Shown here: positions 30,897 through 41,193 of the stretch, piece by piece
How positions within the stretch are numbered: the first letter of the stretch is position 1
Layout of the letters: each line of letters begins with the position of its first letter
DNA from: Reichenbachiella faecimaris
GTDB lineage: Bacteria; Bacteroidota; Bacteroidia; Cytophagales; Cyclobacteriaceae
Direction of reading: 5' to 3'
Length of the DNA: 64,000 nt
Assembly (NCBI RefSeq): GCF_900176375.1
Contig: NZ_FWYF01000002.1
Location: 408,161 to 472,160 of the forward strand
Made by a program: the position numbers and the translations under genes
The notes under the pieces: generated by a model
The model's input: the letters and a program-made list of their open reading frames with translations, nothing else
What the model was told of the DNA's origin: nothing
The model's database searches: none

Positions 30897-31811
30897 GTGC
30901 TAACCAAGCTTAAAAATAGAATCAGATTATTCTTTGGATTCTCTGCATCTGAGACCAATGGCCTAATCATCTTAGTGCCCATCCTTCTACTCATTCTCTA
31001 TGCCCCCACTCTATTAAAAGAGGCATTAAATGATCAATCTTCGCAAAGTCAATTGGAAGATGAGCTTCTGTTGAAAGCCTGGTTAGAAGAGTCGAAAAGC
31101 AAACTCAAGACTGAAGATAACACCACCTTCGCCCCCACCTTTTTCAATCCAAATAAAATTGACGAAGAAAGATGGCTAGCCCTTGGTTTCAAAAAGAAAA
31201 CAGCCCAAAACATTATAAAATATAGAAATGCAGGTGGTACATTCAATAAAAAAGAGGATTTGCTGAAAATTTACGGAATTAATAAAAAGCTGGTAACAGC
31301 TTATTATGACTACATCATAATCCCGAAATCTAGACGTAAACCTAAAAGCAATGCCCCTCCAATTAAAAATGTGGTGGAAAAAATGGTCATTGAAAAGGAA
31401 GCCGCCAAGTTTGACATAAATTTAGCAGACTCATCTCAACTTCAAATTGTAAGGGGCATAGGGCCTGTGCTTTCAGACCGTATCATCAAGTATCGAGAGC
31501 TATTGGGTGGATTTACAAACACAGATCAACTCAAGGAGGTTTATGGCATAAAAGAGGATGTATACCTGCGCATGTTAAGTCATTTTGGGGTTATCATCTC
31601 TTCAGTTGAAAAAATTAGTATCAATCAGGACTCCATTAATCTCTTATCCAAACATCCCTATCTGAATTACAAAACCAGCAGAGCCATTGTGAAATATCGC
31701 AAACAGCACGGAGACTACCAGTCTGTAGAAGATTTAAAGAAAATTCATGCCATTTCGGATTCATTGTTTCAAAGAATAGCTCCTTATCTGAAAGTAGAAA
31801 GGACAGAATGA
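30897..31811 (+). CDS. Membrane-anchored helix-hairpin-helix (ComEA-like) protein
   Basis: Starting at a GTG at 30897, this 304-residue protein has a short basic N-terminus, one membrane segment (about residues 23-42, LIILVPILLLILYAPTLL) and then three helix-hairpin-helix units: LGFKKKTAQNIIKYRNAGGTF, IVRGIGPVLSDRIIKYRELL and a third around KTSRAIVKYRKQHGDY. ComEA-like domains bind double-stranded DNA without sequence preference, in competence or as a general DNA anchor. With the domains likely in the periplasm, a role in DNA uptake is possible. Other competence genes are not visible here. Confidence 0.8.
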   Translation: MLTKLKNRIRLFFGFSASETNGLIILVPILLLILYAPTLLKEALNDQSSQSQLEDELLLKAWLEESKSKLKTEDNTTFAPTFFNPNKIDEERWLALGFKKKTAQNIIKYRNAGGTFNKKEDLLKIYGINKKLVTAYYDYIIIPKSRRKPKSNAPPIKNVVEKMVIEKEAAKFDINLADSSQLQIVRGIGPVLSDRIIKYRELLGGFTNTDQLKEVYGIKEDVYLRMLSHFGVIISSVEKISINQDSINLLSKHPYLNYKTSRAIVKYRKQHGDYQSVEDLKKIHAISDSLFQRIAPYLKVERTE

Positions 31812-31868
31812 GAATAGCTTTTAGGGAAAATCAATATCCTTTTCTATTTTACGTTCAGATCATATCTC

Positions 31869-34800
31869 ATGAGAGAAATACTTCAGTCCTACTTGCGAAG
31901 GCTTACCAATTTATCGGGAAACAGCCGTTCCCTTTTTTTGCCTAAACTGCCAGCAGGCCAGTTCATTGATATTCACGACTTTGACTTTGCCCGAAATGAA
32001 TCTTCGTTCGGCATACTAGAGGGTATCCTCTCCAGAAAAACCAAAGTTCCGCTATGTGAAATTCAGAATAGTAGAGACCAGGACTCTAACCGACTGTCAC
32101 AAAAACTAAAGCAGCTAAAGCGTGAAGATCATCTGATTTTTGAAGAACGTGGAGCCAAGGACTTATATGTCGGGTGGCCATTCGTGAAAGGAAAATTTTC
32201 TGATGGCACCTTGGTCAGGTGTCCGCTACTATTCTTTCCAGTGGCTTTAGATTTTGACAAAAAAGATTGGTACTTAGTGAGTCGAAAGGATGTGAACGTC
32301 ACCATGAATAAATCCTTTCTATTGGCTTATGCCTATTTCAATGGACTAAAGGCCAATGAAAATCTGCTAGAAAGAGTATTTGATGATTTCGACAAAGAAA
32401 GCAAAGGATTCAGAACTGACCTTTATGAATTATTAAAAGAAGAACAACTGGAAGTTAATTTTAATCAGGACAATTTCACTGATTCGTTAAACAGTTTTAA
32501 AACATACAAGCGGGCAGATTTGGAGCAGTCTGAAAAAGATGGGGAGCTCAAGTTATTCCCAGAGGCTGTGGTTGGCATTTTTCCTCAGGCAGGATCATAT
32601 CTTGTTCCAGACTACCTCACGCTATTAGAACACCCCAAACTTTCAACCTTAGAAGATTTTTTTGCAGAACGAAATCTTGACGAAACGGAAAACAAAGACA
32701 CCTCTTACTATCGTTTCCTTAAGAGAGTAAAGGAAGATCAGACTTTCACACCCTTTAAAATGGATGCTTATCAGGAGAACGTGATCAAAGCAGTGAAAAA
32801 AGGCAATTCTGCTGTAGTACAGGGCCCACCAGGTACTGGAAAGTCTCAGCTGATTTGCAATCTGGTAGCAGACTACATAGCCAGAGGAAAAAATGTGCTG
32901 GTTGTCAGTCAGAAAAAGGCCGCTCTTGATGTGGTTTTTGAAAGACTAAAAGAGAAAGCACTCAATGACTTCATAGGATTGCTTCACGATTTTAAAAATG
33001 ATCGCAAATCTATCTACGAGCAACTTGAAGGACAGATTAACAGGCTAGAAGACTATCAGTCCATAAATAATTCTCTTGATGCCATTCAGCTAGAACGGAA
33101 TTTTCTAAAAATCAGTAGACGAATCGATCAGCTCGACGAGGAACTTTCAGAATTTAAGGACAGTCTTTTTGACGAGTCGGAGTGTGGACTTTCTGTCAAG
33201 GAATTATACCTCACATCAGATCCACATGCTCCAGCCATTGGTCTCAATCTGGAGTATCGAAATCTTAAATTTAACGAACTAGATGATTTCAAAAGGAAAC
33301 TGTTTGCCTTTAGTAAATATGGCGAAAGCTTTCTCAACGAACACCACCCATGGTTCAACAGACGGCCATTCACCAATTACACTGTCTCAGATCTCAATCT
33401 CATCTCCAAACATCTCGACGAGATCAAACCATATATCCATGTGCTTGAAACAGTAACTGAAAAAGCCATTGGAAAAAAAGTATCTTTCGAAGATGCCGTA
33501 GAGATCATAAAGAAATATTCCGAAATCGAACATTTGGTTTCTGTACTCAAAGATCCACTGGCTTATAACACCCTCAATTTAGTTCTTCGCAATGCGCAGC
33601 GAGTAGTAAGTAAAGAGCAATTGGTGGCAACTGAAAAATTAGTTTTGCAGTCTTATGAAGGTGCAGGTGCGGAACTTTCGCTAAAACCTGAAGAACTTGG
33701 TCGTTTTCAAGAAGCATTGGATAGAAGTCTGGATGCCCGAAAAAGCATTTTTAAATGGCTAAGGTGGAAGCTTTTTTCTAAAGACAAAATATTTATCACC
33801 AGAGTCCTTATAAACAATGGGCTAAAAAGTGATAGAGCTGGATTTGATACACTGGTGCAAAAAGTTGACAACAGGCTAAATCTGGAACACAATCTGAGTC
33901 TATTGAAAGGTGAGCCAGCCCTGGGACCCTTTCCTCAGATCTATTCCAAAATTGAAATCAAGAATTGGTTCTTTTACCAAAAGCAGGCTGCAGAAGCTCA
34001 AAAGACTTTGGATGGTATACGTCACATGAACGAATACATCTCACCACTTACGCTAAATCAGGCAGAATATACCAACAAACTGAGTAGCTTATTGACCGCT
34101 TTGGAGCCTATAGGTAAAAAATTGAAGGAGTGGGAAATCTACTTTTCCATTCCTCAATTGCGTTTGATTTTTGCTGGTCAATTGGATGTAGAGCAATTAC
34201 TCTCTTCATTGAAACAGGATTTTGATTCCCTCTGTGAGTTTGACAAACTACAAGCTGATTTTACAGCAGATGAGCTAAGAATTATAGATAAGCTCACAGA
34301 AGAATCTCCACGCGTAGACTCCAATCAATGGTGGGAATTGTTTGGCAACAGTCTGCGGTTGGCCTGGATCGAGCATATCGAGTTGAAATTCCCAATACTG
34401 CGTACAGTGTCCTCTCAAAAATTTGAAGACATGCAAACGGAATTGCAAAATTGTGTAAAAGAAAAATTACGTATGAGCAGAGAAATACTCCTGCTCAAAT
34501 CCCGTGAACGGGTTTATAAAAATGTAGAATACAACCGACTAAACAACCGTGTGACATATAGAGATATCTTTCATCAGGTAACCAAAAAAAGAAGAATTTG
34601 GCCTGTTAGAAAAGTAATCGCCAACTACCCTCGCGAGGTGTTTGATTTGATTCCTTGTTGGTTAGCCTCTCCAGAATCTGCTTCAGCTATTTTTCCAATG
34701 GAGAAAATTTTTGATCTCGTGATATTTGATGAGGCCTCCCAATGTTTTGTGGAAAAGGGGCTCCCTGCTATGTATAGAGGTAAACAAGTGGTGATTGCTG

Positions 34801-35894
34801 GTGATGACAAACAGCTTCGGCCAAATGATCTATATAAAGTCAGGTGGGAAGAAGACAATGATCAAGATGTGGTAGAACTGGATTTTGATTCATTGCTCAA
34901 TCTTGGCAGCCAATACCTCATGCAGGTGCAACTCAATGGTCACTATCGAAGTAAAAATCTGGATTTGATTCGTTTCTCGAATGAACATTTTTATGGTCAA
35001 CGTTTAAAAATGCTTCCTGATTTTAATGACCTGAACAAGAAGCAAACAGCTATTGACTATGTAAAGGTCGAGGGATTCTGGCAAAATAATACGAATCGCG
35101 AAGAAGCTGAAAAAGTAGCTCAAATTATTGAAGAGTTGCTCAAAAGCAATCCAGATGTGGAAATAGGCGTAGTAACTTTTAACGCCACTCAACAGATGTA
35201 TATGCTGGATTTTCTTGAAGAGTATTCGCTTGAGCGTCGCTTTGCATTACCCGATTCGCTAATTGTTAAGAACATTGAAAACATCCAAGGTGATGAAAAA
35301 GATGTAATCATTTTCTCAACCGTCTATGCGCCAGATCTCAAAGGGAAAATGAACATGAACTTTGGAAGCTTGAACGCCGAGGGAGGTGAAAACCGATTAA
35401 ATGTGGCTATTACAAGAGCACGAGAAAAAATCTATTTAGTTACCAGCATTATGCCACAGCAACTCCGTGTAGAAGACACGAAAAATGAAGGCCCCAAGCT
35501 GCTTAAAAAATATTTGGAATACGCATACGCTATTTCTGAAAGGACACAAACTCCTGCTGAAAAAACCAACGACAACCACTCAGCTGCGTGGTTCCTTAAA
35601 AACAGAATTGAGGCGCTTGGTTTTGAGCACTTTCAAACCTTGGAAATGGATCATACCTTGCCCTATGTGGACATAGCATTAAAATACAAGGATCAGTATT
35701 TGGCCGCTTTGATCACAGATGATGACCTATATCATCATGATATTTCCATCAAAGCATCTCATGTTTATAGACCATTCACATTGAAACAAAAAAATTGGAC
35801 ATTCAACATGATATCAAGTCGACAATATTGGATGGACGCAGAGCACGTCAAAGAAAGAATCAACAGAATGATCACGCGAGCAATCGACGAATAG
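31869..35894 (+). CDS. Large UPF1/DNA2-like helicase with possible C-terminal nuclease-like domain
   Basis: The 1341-residue protein has an N-terminal region (about 1-290) resembling DUF4011-type domains, then a superfamily 1B helicase core: Walker A in QGPPGTGKS (about residues 318-326), a long alpha-helical insert (about 380-900), Walker B FDEASQC (about 954), AGDDKQLRP, ENIQGDEKDV (about 1138) and NVAITRAREK (about 1177). The last 100 residues contain PYVDIALKYKDQYLAALITD, which looks like a restriction-endonuclease fold lacking a clear ExK. Related helicase-nuclease fusions occur in phage-defence settings, but no defence partner is adjacent here. RNA or DNA as substrate cannot be decided. 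Confidence 0.85.
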   Translation: MREILQSYLRRLTNLSGNSRSLFLPKLPAGQFIDIHDFDFARNESSFGILEGILSRKTKVPLCEIQNSRDQDSNRLSQKLKQLKREDHLIFEERGAKDLYVGWPFVKGKFSDGTLVRCPLLFFPVALDFDKKDWYLVSRKDVNVTMNKSFLLAYAYFNGLKANENLLERVFDDFDKESKGFRTDLYELLKEEQLEVNFNQDNFTDSLNSFKTYKRADLEQSEKDGELKLFPEAVVGIFPQAGSYLVPDYLTLLEHPKLSTLEDFFAERNLDETENKDTSYYRFLKRVKEDQTFTPFKMDAYQENVIKAVKKGNSAVVQGPPGTGKSQLICNLVADYIARGKNVLVVSQKKAALDVVFERLKEKALNDFIGLLHDFKNDRKSIYEQLEGQINRLEDYQSINNSLDAIQLERNFLKISRRIDQLDEELSEFKDSLFDESECGLSVKELYLTSDPHAPAIGLNLEYRNLKFNELDDFKRKLFAFSKYGESFLNEHHPWFNRRPFTNYTVSDLNLISKHLDEIKPYIHVLETVTEKAIGKKVSFEDAVEIIKKYSEIEHLVSVLKDPLAYNTLNLVLRNAQRVVSKEQLVATEKLVLQSYEGAGAELSLKPEELGRFQEALDRSLDARKSIFKWLRWKLFSKDKIFITRVLINNGLKSDRAGFDTLVQKVDNRLNLEHNLSLLKGEPALGPFPQIYSKIEIKNWFFYQKQAAEAQKTLDGIRHMNEYISPLTLNQAEYTNKLSSLLTALEPIGKKLKEWEIYFSIPQLRLIFAGQLDVEQLLSSLKQDFDSLCEFDKLQADFTADELRIIDKLTEESPRVDSNQWWELFGNSLRLAWIEHIELKFPILRTVSSQKFEDMQTELQNCVKEKLRMSREILLLKSRERVYKNVEYNRLNNRVTYRDIFHQVTKKRRIWPVRKVIANYPREVFDLIPCWLASPESASAIFPMEKIFDLVIFDEASQCFVEKGLPAMYRGKQVVIAGDDKQLRPNDLYKVRWEEDNDQDVVELDFDSLLNLGSQYLMQVQLNGHYRSKNLDLIRFSNEHFYGQRLKMLPDFNDLNKKQTAIDYVKVEGFWQNNTNREEAEKVAQIIEELLKSNPDVEIGVVTFNATQQMYMLDFLEEYSLERRFALPDSLIVKNIENIQGDEKDVIIFSTVYAPDLKGKMNMNFGSLNAEGGENRLNVAITRAREKIYLVTSIMPQQLRVEDTKNEGPKLLKKYLEYAYAISERTQTPAEKTNDNHSAAWFLKNRIEALGFEHFQTLEMDHTLPYVDIALKYKDQYLAALITDDDLYHHDISIKASHVYRPFTLKQKNWTFNMISSRQYWMDAEHVKERINRMITRAIDE

Positions 35895-35895
35895 C

Positions 35896-36384
35896 TTATT
35901 CTGATTCTTCAGGCTTTTGAATCTTCAACCCAAATGATAAGATTCCAGGCAATTGCTCCATTCTCATGAACTGCTTAACTTTAAACGTATAAGCCCCTGG
36001 ATTGGAAAACTTCTGATCTTCAAATACTGGTACTCCTCGGTCAAATAGGTCTCCTAAGCCTTCACCCATGGGTTCTCCCGTTTTCTTATCGAATAGAATC
36101 AATTCCTGTAGTTCTGAAGACAAAATTTCTCCAGTAGAATCTTCGAGATAGTATTTCAAAAAGAGATTATAATAAGGATAATTCACGGCATATCTTACGT
36201 TGTATTGAATTTGATAGCTTGAAGTAGTGTCCTCTATTTCGAACTGAAAGGCGACCAAAGAATCCAAATGCCAAAGCCCCTCCTGTATATCAGACTGCTC
36301 ATCAATAACCGTATTGCCATTACAAGCCACAATAGACAGGGAAATGCTGACCGCGACCAAAAGTTGATAGATAGATTTTAACAT
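35896..36384 (-). CDS. gldH: Gliding motility lipoprotein GldH
   Basis: From the ATG next to ricT the protein is 162 residues with a lipoprotein signal ending ISLSIVAC (Cys21). The mature domain (FQFEIEDTTSSYQIQYNVRY..YPYYNLFLKY, then LFDRGVPVFEDQKFSNPGAYTF) is characteristic of GldH, a periplasm-facing lipoprotein needed for gliding in Flavobacterium. The 4-base gap to ricT and the shared strand match the ricT-gldH order common in Bacteroidota. A longer in-frame extension lies inside ricT and is rejected. The stop is one base from the opposing helicase stop. Confidence 0.88.
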   Translation of the reverse strand: MLKSIYQLLVAVSISLSIVACNGNTVIDEQSDIQEGLWHLDSLVAFQFEIEDTTSSYQIQYNVRYAVNYPYYNLFLKYYLEDSTGEILSSELQELILFDKKTGEPMGEGLGDLFDRGVPVFEDQKFSNPGAYTFKVKQFMRMEQLPGILSFGLKIQKPEESE

Positions 36385-36388
36385 GAGG

Positions 36389-37555
36389 TTAATCAGGTTT
36401 TTTCTTGTTGAATTTATTTTTACCCCCTCGCTTCTTGTTGCGACGGTTCTTATTTTTTGGCTTCCCACCTTTACGGAATTTTTTGTCCATTCGCTCCAAA
36501 TCACTATTTAGTGATTGGGACTCTCGGTTTTCACCACCTACCTTATCTTCCAGCAAGGTCTCTGGTTTTTTACCGTCAGCGTTTAGTTTCTGAACTTCTT
36601 TTACCCTTTCTGTATCTAGCGCAATCCAGGCATTGTCGTTCTTATACCCAAACCACATGATCTTTCTAAAGATATCTGTTTTTTGTAAGCGTGCTTCACC
36701 TTTGTCTGTCAATAAACCAGTTTCCACTTTTGGAATGTCCTTTAGGGCATCCATATAAGTTTCCAATTCATAGTTGAGACAACATTTTAGACGTCCACAT
36801 TGACCAGACAACTTACTGGGATTCAATGATAGATTTTGATATCTGGCAGCCGAGGTAGATACATTTTTAAAATCTGACAACCACGTAGAGCAACAGAGTT
36901 CTCTCCCGCAGGAACCAATTCCTCCTAACCTGCCCGCTTCTTGTCTAAGGCTAATTTGGCGCATCTCCACTCTAATCTTAAACTCTCCCGCCAATCTTTT
37001 AATCAACTCCCTGAAATCCACTCTTTCGTCGGCAGAATAGTAAAACGTTGCCTTAGAGTTATCCGCCTGATATTCGACATCCGTCAGCTTCATTTCGAGC
37101 TTCAATTCATTAATGATCTCACGAGAGCGAAACATGGTGGGGTTTTCCCTATTCTTTACTGATTCGAATTTCTCAAGATCCTTTTGTGAGGCCACGCGAT
37201 ACAGGCTGCGTATTTCGTCATCGTCTTTTACCTTCTTTTTTTTCATCTGAAGGCGGACTAACTCTCCCTGCAAAGATACATAGCCTACATGATGTCCATT
37301 GGGTACATCTACGACCACTGGATCACCAGGGTATATTTCAAGATCGTTCGAATTCCGAAAGAATTCTTTACGGCCATTTTTGAATCTAACTTCGAATATA
37401 TCGAATTGGTATTTGGCAGGAGTCTCCATATTGGAGAGCCAGTCAAAAGTATTCATCTTGTTGCAGCCGCCACTGCTACAACCTCCATTGCTTTTACATC
37501 CTTTTACACTTCCGTCTGCAGCAGTTAATGTGCTGCAAGTACTGCATCCCGACAT
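36389..37555 (-). CDS. ricT: PSP1-domain protein RicT (YaaT-like)
   Basis: The 388-residue protein has a Cys-rich N-terminus (MSGCSTCS, GCSSGGCNK), a PSP1 domain with the Cys cluster in GIGSCGRELCCSTWL and SGQCGRLKCCLNYE, and a very basic Lys/Arg/Asn-rich C-terminal tail of about 35 residues. In Bacillus RicT works in an iron-sulfur complex (RicA/F/T) that helps RNA processing; the Bacteroidota role is not well known. The additional N-terminal cysteines could hold another cluster. It lies in the minus-strand run recQ-purD-ricT-gldH. Confidence 0.9.
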   Translation of the reverse strand: MSGCSTCSTLTAADGSVKGCKSNGGCSSGGCNKMNTFDWLSNMETPAKYQFDIFEVRFKNGRKEFFRNSNDLEIYPGDPVVVDVPNGHHVGYVSLQGELVRLQMKKKKVKDDDEIRSLYRVASQKDLEKFESVKNRENPTMFRSREIINELKLEMKLTDVEYQADNSKATFYYSADERVDFRELIKRLAGEFKIRVEMRQISLRQEAGRLGGIGSCGRELCCSTWLSDFKNVSTSAARYQNLSLNPSKLSGQCGRLKCCLNYELETYMDALKDIPKVETGLLTDKGEARLQKTDIFRKIMWFGYKNDNAWIALDTERVKEVQKLNADGKKPETLLEDKVGGENRESQSLNSDLERMDKKFRKGGKPKNKNRRNKKRGGKNKFNKKKPD

Positions 37556-37647
37556 CTTGTACTTGCTTTTATAAGCCTTAAATATAATGAAGATTTGTCA
37601 TCCCCATTCTTATCAAATGACGGTATATTTTTCTAACCTGATCTTTG

Positions 37648-38925
37648 TCAGAGTGACAACAAATCCTGACCAATATCCTTTCGGAAATTCATACCCTCCC
37701 ATTGGATGGATTGAAGGTTTTCATAAGATTGATCAAGAGCTGATTGAATATCAGAGCCTAAGCCTGTTGAAGCAATTACTCTTCCTCCATTAGTCACCAC
37801 CTGATCTCCGTCTGGAGCCGTACCCGCATGAAAAACTATGCCCTTGAACGCTTGATCTAGGCCGGTCATTTTTCTACCCTTTTCATAAGAACCAGGATAC
37901 CCTTCAGCCACAGCTACCACAGTAGTAGCTGTCTCAGGTTTTATTGCTAACTGCTCTTTGTCCAATTCGCCTTTGGCAGCTGCCGTCAAATGCGAAAGCA
38001 TATCTGACTGAATTCTTGGCATCACCACTTCTGTTTCGGGATCGCCCATTCTCACGTTGTACTCTATGACATAAGGTTCTCCATTTACATTCATTAGTCC
38101 AATGAAGAGAAACCCAATAAAATCAATACCATCTGCCTGTAATCCACCCACAGTTGGTCTAATGACCTTGTCTTCCACCTTTTTCATGAAGGTCTCATCT
38201 GCAAACGATACTGGAGACACAGCCCCCATACCACCAGTATTGGGACCTGTGTCTCCTTCCCCAATGCGCTTGTAATCCTTTGCCTCTGGCAAGGTCATAT
38301 ATGACTTGCCATCCGTCAACACAAAAACTGAAAGCTCAATACCATGCAGGTACTCTTCTATCAATACTTTGCTGCTAGCCGCACCAAACTGACCGTCAAG
38401 CATTTCCTTGAGAGAGTCTTCAGCCTCTTTGATATCACTGGTGATAATCACTCCTTTACCTGCGGCTAGGCCGTCAGCCTTGAGCACATAAGGTGCCTCT
38501 ACTTTCTTTAAAAAATCCAAGCCTTCTGAAAGGTTGCTGGCAGTAACCGTCAAAGAACCCGCCGTAGGAATATTGTTGCGCACCATGAAGGCCTTGGAGA
38601 AATCCTTGCTTCCTTCCAATTGCGCTCCAACTTCGTCTGGGCCTACCATCAAAACATTTTTCAATTGTTCGTTGGAGGCAAAGTAATTTCGAATGCCTTT
38701 CACTAGAGGTTCCTCTGGACCAACTATGACTAAGTCAATGCTTTTATCAAGAACAGCCTTTCCCAAGGCCTCAAAATCATTTACACCTATAGCTAGGTTT
38801 TCTGCCAGGGCTCTTGTACCCGCATTTCCTGGTGCTACAAATAGATCATTACATTCTGGGCTTTGTTTGATTTTCCATGCCAAGGCGTGTTCGCGTCCTC
38901 CAGCTCCTATCACAAGTATGTTCAT
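37648..38925 (-). CDS. purD: Phosphoribosylamine-glycine ligase
   Basis: The 425-residue ATP-grasp enzyme begins MNILVIGAGGREHALAWKI, has APGNAGT and LKADGLAAGKGVI, and the GDTGPNTGGMGA signature of PurD. It joins phosphoribosylamine and glycine in purine synthesis. Length and motifs are standard. A possible -7 element (TAATTTTG on the minus strand) lies 25 bases upstream of the start, so it may be transcribed apart from recQ. Confidence 0.96.
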   Translation of the reverse strand: MNILVIGAGGREHALAWKIKQSPECNDLFVAPGNAGTRALAENLAIGVNDFEALGKAVLDKSIDLVIVGPEEPLVKGIRNYFASNEQLKNVLMVGPDEVGAQLEGSKDFSKAFMVRNNIPTAGSLTVTASNLSEGLDFLKKVEAPYVLKADGLAAGKGVIITSDIKEAEDSLKEMLDGQFGAASSKVLIEEYLHGIELSVFVLTDGKSYMTLPEAKDYKRIGEGDTGPNTGGMGAVSPVSFADETFMKKVEDKVIRPTVGGLQADGIDFIGFLFIGLMNVNGEPYVIEYNVRMGDPETEVVMPRIQSDMLSHLTAAAKGELDKEQLAIKPETATTVVAVAEGYPGSYEKGRKMTGLDQAFKGIVFHAGTAPDGDQVVTNGGRVIASTGLGSDIQSALDQSYENLQSIQWEGMNFRKDIGQDLLSL

Positions 38926-38950
38926 GAATTCATTCGATTTTACTGAGGAG

Positions 38951-38958
38951 CAAAATTA
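38951..38958 (-). promoter_or_regulatory. Candidate -7 element for purD
   Basis: On the minus strand TAATTTTG matches the TAnnTTTG consensus perfectly, 25 bases from the purD start. No clear -33 TTTG lies at the expected spacing. Confidence 0.4.
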
Positions 38959-39003
38959 ATCCAATTCATGAATCGGCTACGGAATTGAGAAATTTTCTGG
39001 GGT

Positions 39004-41193
39004 CTAGTTGGCGTATTCAGACATGAATTTGATTCGCATCAGTCGCACCTCGTCTTCTGAGTATCCATCATATTCTAATTCGTCCATGGCGACATCCAAA
39101 CTATCAGTATCTGCCGACATAAAATAATCCAACAGATCATCTTGACGATCTTCATCTATAAATTGATCTATATAGTAGTCCAAATTCAACTTAGTGCCAG
39201 AAAAACAAATGTTTTCTATTTCAGTTAGCACCTCATCGAACGAAATGCCTTTAATATCTGCAACTTCCTCTAAATCGACTTTACGGTCAATCTGCTGGAT
39301 CAAGAAGATTTTGATTTTGGATTTGTTGACTGCAGATTTGATGACTACATCGGAAGCCGTTTCCAAGTCATTCTCGTTTACATAATTTGAAATGGCATCT
39401 ATAAACGGTTTTCCAAATTTCATCACCTTGCCCATTCCTACGCCATTGACTTGCGCCAAGTCTTCTTTGGTAGTTGGATAGGTAGTGGCCATTTCTTCCA
39501 ATGATGGATCTTGAAATATGACGTATGGTGGTAAGTTCTTCTGTTTTGCTACTTTTTTGCGAATGCCTTTTAAAATATCATAAAGATCCTCATCATGAGC
39601 CTTTCCATTAGCATCCACACCATTGTCATGATCTAAGTTTTCAACGGTATAGTCATGATCTCTTGAAAGCTCCACAGAGAATGGTTTCTTGAGAAAGTCA
39701 TGACCTTTATCAGTTACTTTTAGAATGCCAATATTTTCAATGTCTTTAACCAAAAATTCATTGAGCAAGGTTTGACGAACGACAGAGCGCCAAAAAACTT
39801 CAGTCTCGTCCTTGCCAATACCAAACACATCCAACTTGCCATGGTCATAACTTTTTACATATTGACTTTCGATTCCTCGAATGACATTCACAAGATGTTT
39901 GATGCCAAAACGCTCTTCTGTTTTTATCGCCGTATTGATTACTTTCTTTATAAACTCCTTTCCTTCAAATATCTCTTTCGGATGTGCACAGTTGTCGCAA
40001 AGACCCTGTTCAGTGCAATCAGGGTCAAGATATTCTTCACCAAAATAGTGGAGCAGTTGCTTTCTTCTACACACAGAAGATTCAGCATAAGAAGAAACCT
40101 CTTCTAGCAGAAGTTTGGCATTTTCCCTTTCTGTTACTGGTTTGTCCTTATTAAATTTTTCAAGTTTGATGATGTCATCTAACGTATAGAATAGGATACA
40201 CTTGCCTTCTAATCCATCACGACCTGCCCGTCCAGTTTCTTGATAATAGCCTTCCAAAGATTTCGGCGCATCATAATGTACCACAAACCGGACATCTGGC
40301 TTGTCTATTCCCATCCCAAAGGCGATAGTTGCTACAATAACATCAATGTCTTCATTGAGGAAACCATCTTGGTGCCTCATTCGAACACTGCTGTCCAATC
40401 CAGCATGGTAGGGCGCAGCATTTACATCATTGACTTTGAGCAGCTCAGCTATTTCTTCTACTTTTTTTCTGCTCAGACAATAGATAATACCTGAGGTTCC
40501 CTTTTGTTCTTTGACAAACCTAATCAACTGTTTTTTTACATCAACTTTAGGCCTAATTTCATAGTAAAGGTTTTTTCTATTGAATGAAGACTTGAAAACA
40601 TCAGCCTCCTCCATTTGTAAGTTCTTCTGTATATCCAATTGAACTTTTGGCGTAGCCGTAGCTGTCAATGCAATGATTGGAATGTCGCCAAACTGGCCTA
40701 TAATAGACTTGATTTTTCTATACTCTGGCCGAAAATCGTGTCCCCATTCAGAAATGCAATGTGCTTCGTCTATGGCAGCAAAAGAGATATTTGCTTGAGA
40801 AAGGAATTCAATATTTTCTTCTTTTGTGAGAGATTCTGGTGCCACGTACAACAGTTTCACCACGCCAGAAAGGGTATCTTCTTTCACACGTCTCATCTCA
40901 GTCTTGTTGAGCGTGGAATTCATGAATTGGGCGTTCACCCCAAACGCATTCAGTTGATCTACCTGATTTTTCATCAGTGCAATCAATGGTGATATGACTA
41001 TGGCTGTTCCCTCTCGGATAATCGCGGGCAATTGATAGCATAACGATTTTCCCGCTCCTGTAGGCATCAATACGAATGTATTTCTACCTGAAAGTAGGTT
41101 GGTAATAATTTGTTCTTGGTTACCTCGGAAATTACTAAAGCCAAATATTTCTTTCAGTTTTCCCCTCAGTTCATCCTCCTGGCATGCAATCAT
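39004..41193 (-). CDS. recQ: ATP-dependent DNA helicase RecQ
   Basis: The 729-residue protein has the RecQ layout: helicase core with Walker A MPTGAGKSLCYQ and the DEAH box in AAIDEAHCISEWGHDFR, GRAGRDG in motif VI, zinc-binding cysteines (C387-region C-RRKQLLHYF, then CDNCAHP), RQC winged helix, and an HRDC domain (LPPYVIFQDPSLEEMATTYP). About 100 further residues at the C-terminus, acidic and helical, are typical of Bacteroidota RecQ. It unwinds DNA during repair and recombination. It is divergent from the guanylyltransferase gene with 241 bases between. Confidence 0.95.
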   Translation of the reverse strand: MIACQEDELRGKLKEIFGFSNFRGNQEQIITNLLSGRNTFVLMPTGAGKSLCYQLPAIIREGTAIVISPLIALMKNQVDQLNAFGVNAQFMNSTLNKTEMRRVKEDTLSGVVKLLYVAPESLTKEENIEFLSQANISFAAIDEAHCISEWGHDFRPEYRKIKSIIGQFGDIPIIALTATATPKVQLDIQKNLQMEEADVFKSSFNRKNLYYEIRPKVDVKKQLIRFVKEQKGTSGIIYCLSRKKVEEIAELLKVNDVNAAPYHAGLDSSVRMRHQDGFLNEDIDVIVATIAFGMGIDKPDVRFVVHYDAPKSLEGYYQETGRAGRDGLEGKCILFYTLDDIIKLEKFNKDKPVTERENAKLLLEEVSSYAESSVCRRKQLLHYFGEEYLDPDCTEQGLCDNCAHPKEIFEGKEFIKKVINTAIKTEERFGIKHLVNVIRGIESQYVKSYDHGKLDVFGIGKDETEVFWRSVVRQTLLNEFLVKDIENIGILKVTDKGHDFLKKPFSVELSRDHDYTVENLDHDNGVDANGKAHDEDLYDILKGIRKKVAKQKNLPPYVIFQDPSLEEMATTYPTTKEDLAQVNGVGMGKVMKFGKPFIDAISNYVNENDLETASDVVIKSAVNKSKIKIFLIQQIDRKVDLEEVADIKGISFDEVLTEIENICFSGTKLNLDYYIDQFIDEDRQDDLLDYFMSADTDSLDVAMDELEYDGYSEDEVRLMRIKFMSEYAN

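Noticed and set aside
37587-37793. Small open frame between ricT and purD
   Set aside because: It runs into the end of purD on the opposite strand and has no clear start context or family resemblance.
40639-40992. 117-codon open frame on the plus strand inside recQ
   Set aside because: It mirrors the recQ coding sequence and has no independent features.
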